DNA of 64,000 nt, taken from assembly GCA_963791575.1 (NCBI GenBank), contig CAWBSY010000022.1, positions 434,001 to 498,000 on the forward strand. Reading direction: 5' to 3'. Below the pieces are notes generated by a model. It had not been told where the DNA came from and did no database searches. It saw nothing but the letters and a program-made list of their open reading frames with translations. Of this stretch, positions 59,040 through 64,000 are shown piece after piece. The translations under genes were made by a program, and so were the position numbers. Within the stretch, counting starts at the first letter, position 1. The number at the start of each line of letters is the position of its first letter. The stretch is from JAOAPG01 sp963791575 (GTDB lineage: Bacteria; Acidobacteriota; Terriglobia; Terriglobales; Acidobacteriaceae).

Positions 59040-60140
59040 CTACGAGGGGATTTGAAGCGCTAAAGCATCTTCATCAAACTTCGCATCTGCCAGTCTCATT
59101 TCGCGGAAAAGATGAAGATTGGAAGACATAACAACGCCGGGGCTCAGGTGGCTAGTCGGAGGGAATGGCACTTTGCTAATAAGATTGTCTGCCATCAGCC
59201 GCAATGCCAGTTGTCCTTGACGATGGGGCTGTTGGTAAATGGAAGCAGTGATCGTCCCTTTTTTGAAGTAGGGCGCCATCTCGGCGAAAAGATCGGTCGT
59301 AATTAACTTAATTTTGCCCGCAACGCCCACTGCTCCAAGCGCGCGACACACGGGAAGACAGTTGACGGTGTTCACATAAATTCCAGCGAGGGCCGGTACA
59401 CGGCGGAGAAGGTCAAAAGTCTTTTGGAAGGCCTCATCTTCGTCTTCATGTCCCTCGATGATTTCGGCGATTTCTCCGCCGGGACAATGTTGCGGAAATG
59501 ATTCCACAAATCCTTCTGTCTTCTTGCGATGATCTTCGGTCTTCAACATGCCCGCAACGACTGCCACCTTAGATTCGGCCGGAACGAACTTGCCCATCAA
59601 CTCGCCAGCAAGACTGCCATTCAGCCTGGGCTCAATGCAAACAATGCTGGACCGGCGGCTCTCTGGAGCGTCCGTGGATACACATACCACACGAATTCCT
59701 TTGTCCTCAGCGTCATTAATGAGGGGTTTGAGACCCTTGGGGTTTCCCGCCGTTAAGATGATTCCATTGACTCCGCTACGAACAAGCTCCTTGAACGCTT
59801 CGGTATCGGCTTCTCCCAGGATTCTGACGGGGCGGTTCAGAAGCTGAATACCAAGTGGCGCGACCCGGCGACCTTCGTCGAGGACCCCGCTCCATAGCTG
59901 ATCATAGAAAAAATGGATTTCCCGCGGCATGCACACTCCGACACTCGATCCGGCACGAGCTACGGATAAAGCGCGTGCTGCCAGATTTGGCGTGTATCCT
60001 ATTTGCCGCGCAACATCCAGAATTCGCTGACGTGTGGAGTCCTTGATCCCGTTGCGTCCGTGCAGCGCGCGATCCACCGTGCCGATGGAAACGCGAGCCA
60101 GTTCGGCGATGAGGTGGATTCCGCGGCGTTCTTTTCCCAT
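59040..60140 (-). CDS. LacI-family transcriptional regulator of the sugar locus
   Basis: 366 residues. The N-terminal HTH is IHLIAELARVSIGTVDRALH, then GRNGIKDSTRQRILDVARQI and GYTPNLAARALS. This GTVDRALHGR form is a LacI subgroup that differs from the classical TVSRVLN. A periplasmic-binding-type effector domain follows (VGVCMPREIHFFYDQLWSGV, GVNGIILTAGNPKGLKPLI, VAVVAGMLKTEDHRKKTEGF). It is convergent with xylA and divergent from the TPR gene, with an operator 123 bp from its own start. By inference it represses the locus until a xylose-related inducer binds. Confidence 0.9.
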   Translation of the reverse strand: MGKERRGIHLIAELARVSIGTVDRALHGRNGIKDSTRQRILDVARQIGYTPNLAARALSVARAGSSVGVCMPREIHFFYDQLWSGVLDEGRRVAPLGIQLLNRPVRILGEADTEAFKELVRSGVNGIILTAGNPKGLKPLINDAEDKGIRVVCVSTDAPESRRSSIVCIEPRLNGSLAGELMGKFVPAESKVAVVAGMLKTEDHRKKTEGFVESFPQHCPGGEIAEIIEGHEDEDEAFQKTFDLLRRVPALAGIYVNTVNCLPVCRALGAVGVAGKIKLITTDLFAEMAPYFKKGTITASIYQQPHRQGQLALRLMADNLISKVPFPPTSHLSPGVVMSSNLHLFREMRLADAKFDEDALALQIPS

Positions 60141-60256
60141 CGGGAAATCCTCAGTTCCTTATTCCAGTTCCGCTCAGCAACAGTTCACGCTATGCTACAT
60201 GTCTCGTGGCCGTCGCGGCATGAAGGTCATGATTGAAAGACGTTACACACACGAAT

Positions 60257-60285
60257 TTGTAACCGTTTACGTTAACGAGTATACC
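60257..60285 (+). promoter_or_regulatory. Promoter with LacI operator in the -35/-10 spacer (TPR gene; near lacI)
   Basis: TTGTAA (60257-60262), 17 bp, TATACC (60280-60285). The spacer contains CCGTTTACGTTAAC (60263-60276), the fourth copy of the operator, whose other strand reads GTTAACGTAAACGG. The -35 and -10 spacing is ideal for sigma-70, so a bound repressor would block this promoter. It may also autoregulate lacI. Confidence 0.78.
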
Positions 60286-60403
60286 CTTTAGGACAAATCA
60301 GATTTTCGACTCTCTCGCAAGGCCTCATTTGCGTGGCGAGATGCTGCTTGAAAAATTACAGATCGGCTGAGGGTCGAAGATATACAAGGAACCTGGTTGA
60401 TGT

Positions 60404-61541
60404 ATGAAGAACTGGAAGATCAAATTTGCGATTGTGGTCCTGTTTTTGCCGATGGTATCGATCGCGCAAAGCACCGATCCTTCGGATGCAGTTGCATTGG
60501 AACGACAAGGAAAACTTCCTGAGGCAGAGCGTAGCTGGCGTCTGATTGCGGAACAGAATCCTGGTGATGCTGCCGCTTTTGCCAGTCTCGGCATCGTGCT
60601 TTCTAAGCAGCAAAAATATGCGGAAGCCGCAGCGGCCTATAGAAAGGCAATCGCTCTAAATCCGCACTTGCCGGGCATCCAACTTAATCTTGGACTCGCA
60701 GAATTCAAACAAGGCCGCTTCGACGCTGCCATAGCTCCCCTAAGTGAGGCCTTAGCTGTAGATCCCGATAATGCGCAGGCGCAGGCGCTGCTCGGGCTTA
60801 GTTACTATGGCGCGAAGCGTTTCGCCGACGCCTCCAAATACCTTGAGTTAGCGACAAAAACCGATCCTGCAAACACGGAGCTTCGGCAAGTGTTAGCACA
60901 AAGTTGTCTTTCCGCCAAAAAATACTCGTGTGCCGTGGAAGAATTTCGGCAAATCATGCAGCAAAATCCAGATTCTCCCGCGGCCCACATTCTAGCTGGG
61001 GAAGCGCTGGACGGCCTAGGTAGAACTCCGGAAGCAATTAGAGAATTTCAGGCGGCAGCGAGAATAGCGCCCCGTGAACCTGATGTAAATTTCGGGCTCG
61101 GCTATCTGCACTGGAAGCTTCGTCAATATGATGACGCAAAGAAGGAATTCGAAGCCGAATTGTCGGTGGATCCCAATCATGCTCAAGCGTTAGCCTATTT
61201 AGGCGATGTTGAACTCAAGAGAAACGATCAAGACAAAGCGATGGAATTGTTACGAAAAGCCGTGCAGACACGAAGTGACATTCGCATCGCGTATCTGGAT
61301 ATCGGAGTCATTCTCGCGCAACAAAAAAATTACGCGGACGCACTGACCGCCCTTCAGCGGCGCTGAGAAATTAGATTCCACGCAGCCCGACGTACATCTG
61401 CGGCTCGGACGCTTGTATCAGACTCTCGGGAACACTGTTGAGTCGCAAAAGCAGTTCGCGAAGCTTCGCGAGCTGCACAACAAGTCGGAAGAAGATATAA
61501 GTTCGAAAATGTCCGGCACTCGTCCTTCTCCGCAGCAATAA
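60404..61541 (+). CDS. Exported TPR-repeat protein of the sugar locus, one frameshift
   Basis: About 378 residues. A signal peptide (IKFAIVVLFLPMVSIAQ) precedes eight or more TPR units, e.g. AERSWRLIAEQNPGDAAAFA, AAAYRKAIALNPHLPGIQLN and AIREFQAAARIAPREPDVNF. The first frame stops at 61366 after ALQRR; one base out it continues AEKLDSTQPDVHLRLGRLYQ and ends NKSEEDISSKMSGTRPSPQQ at TAA 61539-61541. One extra G near 61360 is inferred. TPR and CRTAC1 proteins often occur together in Acidobacteriota sugar loci; a role in a periplasmic complex is likely but unproven. Confidence 0.82.
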
Positions 61542-61879
61542 ATACCGGCAGGCGGGAGCGTCCGCGGTGTGTGCGTTGGAAAGAATCGATGCGAGATCAG
61601 CGGGAAGCGCTGCGGGTCTGCCGAATCCCGCTTGCGCCATTCATCTGTGGCCGCACGTCTTTGCGACAGGGTTTGCGTGGCATGATCTTGGCGCGTGAGG
61701 GAATCAAGCCATTTCTGCGCTTCGGGACTAATAGTCGATGGCATGGGAACAACGCGACTGACGTATGCGGTTCCATCGGGAGTGAAGGTCCCGGAGTCCC
61801 GTTGCGAGCTTTGTGCGAAAGCACACGAGACAACGATTGGCGCGACCGCCACAAACCCCGCCAGAGCAAGTCTATTCAT
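61418..61879 (-). pseudogene. N-terminal remnant of an alpha/beta-hydrolase (esterase-like)
   Basis: The first 85 or so residues, MNRLALAGFVAVAPIVVSCA, then MPSTISPEAQKWLDSLTRQD and LSQRRAATDEWRKRDSAD, resemble the leader and cap region of secreted alpha/beta hydrolases (SPEAQ..., QRRAATD-W). Then homology stops near 61610, and the remainder overlaps the 3' end of the TPR gene in antisense. No GxSxG or HGGG core follows in any frame. I therefore call it a truncated remnant. It could instead be a novel short protein, but the abrupt end argues against that. Confidence 0.55.
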
Positions 61880-61907
61880 GCGTGCCCCTAACAGTTCTTA
61901 GGTAATT

Positions 61908-63308
61908 TCAATGTTGTTGTTTGGCCGTGGCGTTCGCCAACTTTAGCAAGCGTTCGTTCACATTCAGGAGGGCCCGTCCGTCGTGATAAGCGGCCTTCCA
62001 AATCCGTCCCTTGTTGGCGTTTACTGGATTCCCATCAGCTCCCACCATTTCATAAACTCCATGGAATTCATGATCTGTTTGGTAATTGCGAATGAATTGC
62101 CACTGGCGCTGGAAGGCTTTGAAATAGACGTCAGTCTGTTGTCCATACTTTTCGTGCATTAGCAGCAGCGAGTTCAGGCCTTCCATCTGCACCCACCATT
62201 CTTTTAACTTGTCTTCCGGTGTACCGAAAGTTGTGCCTTCACGATAGAAGCCGCCGTAAGTTTCATCCCATCCATAGGCGAGTGCATGATCGACGAGCAT
62301 CTTGGCGATGTGCTCGGTTCGCGGGTCATGGCCTTGTCCGAGCACGTCCTCGGCTTCGAGCATGAGATAAGCCGTCTCGACATCGTGGCCATAAGAGTCG
62401 TGGCCGGGAATGGCACGCCAGTCGTTAGTAAAGTACAAATTCATCACTCCCGGTTGCACACAAATTTTGTCGCGATTGATCGCTAGCAGTTCTTCGAGCC
62501 TCTGGCGGAGAGTTGAATCCTTCCAGACTTCATAAAGTTGCGTGAAAGATTCCAGCAGATGAATGTGCGTATTCATCGATTTGTAGCCGATAGGAAATTC
62601 CGCGAGAGGAACTCCCTGCAGCGTAACTCGATTGGGATCTCTCTCAACGACTTTGCCGTCGCGAGTCAGCCATTCAAAATAGCCACCGTTTTTTGCATCG
62701 TGCGCGTGCTCATCCATCCAGCGGAAAGCCTTCTGCGCCAGTTCGAGAGCTTTGGGATCATGCGTCGCTTGGTAAGCGGCAGCGGCACCATAAAGGCCGA
62801 AGCTGATTCCGTATAACTCCTTGCCGTCGGTATAAATGGGAGATATCTGTCCCTTGTCATCCAATCCCCAGTAAAAGCCGCCATATTGCTTATCCCATAG
62901 AACGTTATTCAGATATTCGACGCCGTGTTGCACGATTGGCAAATATTGAATTCGCAACTCAGGACGCCGCATTGCGACTTGAGCAGCAATCCAGGTCATA
63001 CGTCCCTGAAACACCGAGAACTTTCCCTCGCTGGCGTTTAGTTGCCAATCGCGAGAAAACTCGGAACGGAATCCGCCGTTTTCGTCGTCAATCGTTCGCG
63101 GAAACCACACGTTGAGCACGTCGTCACGCAACATTGCATTGGTTTCCACCGCGAGCTTTAGATAATTTTCTCTCGTCGGCAAAAGATAATTTATCGGTTC
63201 AGGCGCAGATATGGGACGGTGAAATATTTCCTGCACGAATGTTTTTTGTCGCAGAATGAGCACGGCAGCTGCGGTTCCTATCTGCAAGAGCAATCGACTA
63301 ATCCGCAT
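61908..63308 (-). CDS. Secreted AGE-family epimerase/isomerase (cellobiose 2-epimerase-like)
   Basis: 466 residues from ATG 63308. A short hydrophobic leader (LLLQIGTAAAVLILR) precedes an (alpha/alpha)6 barrel: FPRTIDDENGGFRSEFSRDW, VFQGRMTWIAAQVAMRRPEL, YGGFYWGLDDKGQ, NTHIHLLESFTQLYEVW, GHDSYGHDVETAYLMLEAED and KEWWVQMEGLNSLLLMH. His residues in NTHIHLLE, YGHDVE and KAAYHDGRALLNVNERLLKL are the usual general acid/base set. It epimerises C2 of glucose, or the reducing end of beta-1,4 disaccharides. It is at the end of the sugar locus, in the opposite orientation. Confidence 0.85.
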   Translation of the reverse strand: MRISRLLLQIGTAAAVLILRQKTFVQEIFHRPISAPEPINYLLPTRENYLKLAVETNAMLRDDVLNVWFPRTIDDENGGFRSEFSRDWQLNASEGKFSVFQGRMTWIAAQVAMRRPELRIQYLPIVQHGVEYLNNVLWDKQYGGFYWGLDDKGQISPIYTDGKELYGISFGLYGAAAAYQATHDPKALELAQKAFRWMDEHAHDAKNGGYFEWLTRDGKVVERDPNRVTLQGVPLAEFPIGYKSMNTHIHLLESFTQLYEVWKDSTLRQRLEELLAINRDKICVQPGVMNLYFTNDWRAIPGHDSYGHDVETAYLMLEAEDVLGQGHDPRTEHIAKMLVDHALAYGWDETYGGFYREGTTFGTPEDKLKEWWVQMEGLNSLLLMHEKYGQQTDVYFKAFQRQWQFIRNYQTDHEFHGVYEMVGADGNPVNANKGRIWKAAYHDGRALLNVNERLLKLANATAKQQH

Positions 63309-63605
63309 CAATTATCGACCAATAGAATAACGTTTTTTAATTCTAAACGAACGGTGAGGCTCAAATTGAAAATCCCGGGGTGCTGTAGTTGATACAGCTC
63401 TTAAGCTGGTATTGTGGAATACGGATTGGTTGGACGGAGCGGTTTCCTTCACCACCGATTGTCTTGGTTGCTGATGCCGGCCATAAGCTAAAAAGAAACC
63501 TTCCTTAATTGCTATGCTACGCCGAAACCCACCGACTATACGTAATCCACCACGGCTGATATATTCGGGAGTTCGCGATCATACCGTGCCTTCGGAGTAG
63601 TGCCA

Positions 63606-64000
63606 ATGAATCGTTTGAATGGCTGTATTATCAGGTGCGTCCTCGTCTTTACCCCTACAGTTCTAGGTTGCGTCCTCTTCGCACAGACGAGCGCGTCTAC
63701 CATCAAAATTGCTGTCGATGCCAGCGAGGCTCCGCGCAAAATATTTCATGCGCAACTTACGATCCATGCCAACCCCGGCACACTCACTCTTTACTATCCG
63801 AAATGGATTCCCGGCGAACATGCGCCGGACGGTCCAGTCGTCGATCTCGCGGGATTGAAGTTCTTAGGCAATGGACAAACCTTAAAATGGCGGCATGACT
63901 TGCTTGACAACTTCGCCATTAACGTCGAAGTGCCAGCTGGCGTAAAAGAGGTGAATGCGTCTTTAGATTTTCTCTCCCCAGCAACCTTCGAAGGCGGGTT
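63606..64000 (+). CDS. M61 family metallopeptidase, N-terminal part (cut by window edge)
   Basis: Open from ATG 63606 to the window end. A signal peptide (VLVFTPTVLGCVLFAQ) is followed by APRKIFHAQLTIHANPGTLT, LYYPKWIPGEHAPDGPVVDL and LDNFAINVEVPAGVKEV. This matches the peptidase at 3269-5150 (APRNIYHAQL, YPKWIPGNHRPSGP, VDVPAGTSEL), so it is a paralogue. The catalytic HExxH half lies beyond the edge, so activity cannot be judged. Confidence 0.85.
   Translation, partial: MNRLNGCIIRCVLVFTPTVLGCVLFAQTSASTIKIAVDASEAPRKIFHAQLTIHANPGTLTLYYPKWIPGEHAPDGPVVDLAGLKFLGNGQTLKWRHDLLDNFAINVEVPAGVKEVNASLDFLSPATFEGG

Noticed and set aside
3090..61360. Programmed +1 frameshifting as a general mechanism of this organism
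   Set aside because: The sites share no slippery sequence, stop context or downstream structure, and two need the opposite correction; ordinary sequencing indels explain them better.
63325..63345. Possible fifth operator upstream of the epimerase (ATAACGTTTTTT)
   Set aside because: Only the central TAACGTT agrees with the motif; both flanks differ, so it is not called.
63635..63898. An 87-codon plus-strand frame at the right edge
   Set aside because: It is out of frame with the M61 gene, which starts at 63606 and has a leader and family motifs.
1..64000. CRISPR arrays, rRNA, prophage, toxin-antitoxin or insertion-sequence transposases
   Set aside because: No repeat-spacer array, no rRNA-like sequence and no integrase or transposase motif was found on either strand.

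Overview
The window most likely comes from a soil-type Acidobacteriota (class Terriglobia). This is inferred from gene content: three very large Oar-like TonB-dependent receptors with an N-terminal carboxypeptidase-regulatory domain, two secreted M61 peptidases, a CRTAC1/ASPIC-UnbV protein beside a TPR protein, a PCYCGC-motif protein, a secreted DinB protein, tandem TadE/TadG pseudopilins, and moderate GC. No rRNA, tRNA or CRISPR array was seen.

Layout. 0-2.2 kb: end of a Tad pilus cluster (TadE-like tail, TadE, TadG). 2.2-7.5 kb: AMIN-domain protein, M61 peptidase, two response regulators, and NuoI. 7.6-13.7 kb: a 58-aa small protein, gpmI, a glutaredoxin, an SDR of FolM/PTR1 type, a PagL-like deacylase, a 57-aa membrane protein, formiminotransferase-cyclodeaminase and an MCE-like protein. 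13.9-19.5 kb: an exported protein, the operon TPR-yvcK-glmU (minus strand), a PCYCGC protein, and lepB. 19.6-24.6 kb: carA and carB, separated by a 438-bp inverted-repeat cassette carrying a GIY-YIG nuclease. 25.1-28.4 kb: a LytS/LytTR two-component pair and two adjacent coiled-coil/winged-helix proteins. 28.7-37.3 kb: two Oar-like receptors around a DinB protein. 37.5-47.1 kb: MATE transporter and a set of redox and detoxification genes (GlcG/HbpS, glutathione-independent formaldehyde dehydrogenase, ABM monooxygenase, PfpI, aldo-keto reductase, luciferase-like oxidoreductase, sugar SDR, cytochrome c-HhH fusion, 2-hydroxyacid dehydrogenase). 47.2-63.3 kb: a xylan/xylose utilization locus. The right edge holds the start of a second M61 gene.

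The sugar locus works as a unit: TonB receptor (uptake), GH3 with PA14 (xylosidase/glucosidase), CRTAC1, xylB, xylA, a LacI-family regulator, a TPR protein and a secreted AGE-family epimerase. Four copies of a 14-bp operator (GTnnACGTnnACGG), not previously marked by any gene, lie upstream of the receptor, GH3, xylB and the lacI/TPR divergent region, and define a probable local regulon. A D-xylose 1-dehydrogenase-like SDR at 44.5 kb suggests a second, oxidative route.

A striking property of the sequence is about fifteen single-base frame breaks inside otherwise well conserved genes, including single-copy essential ones (carA, carB, glmU, gpmI, nuoI). Nearly all are of the extra-base type and many fall in short homopolymers. 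Base-calling error is the most likely cause. Gene boundaries below are given for the reconstructed, full-length genes.
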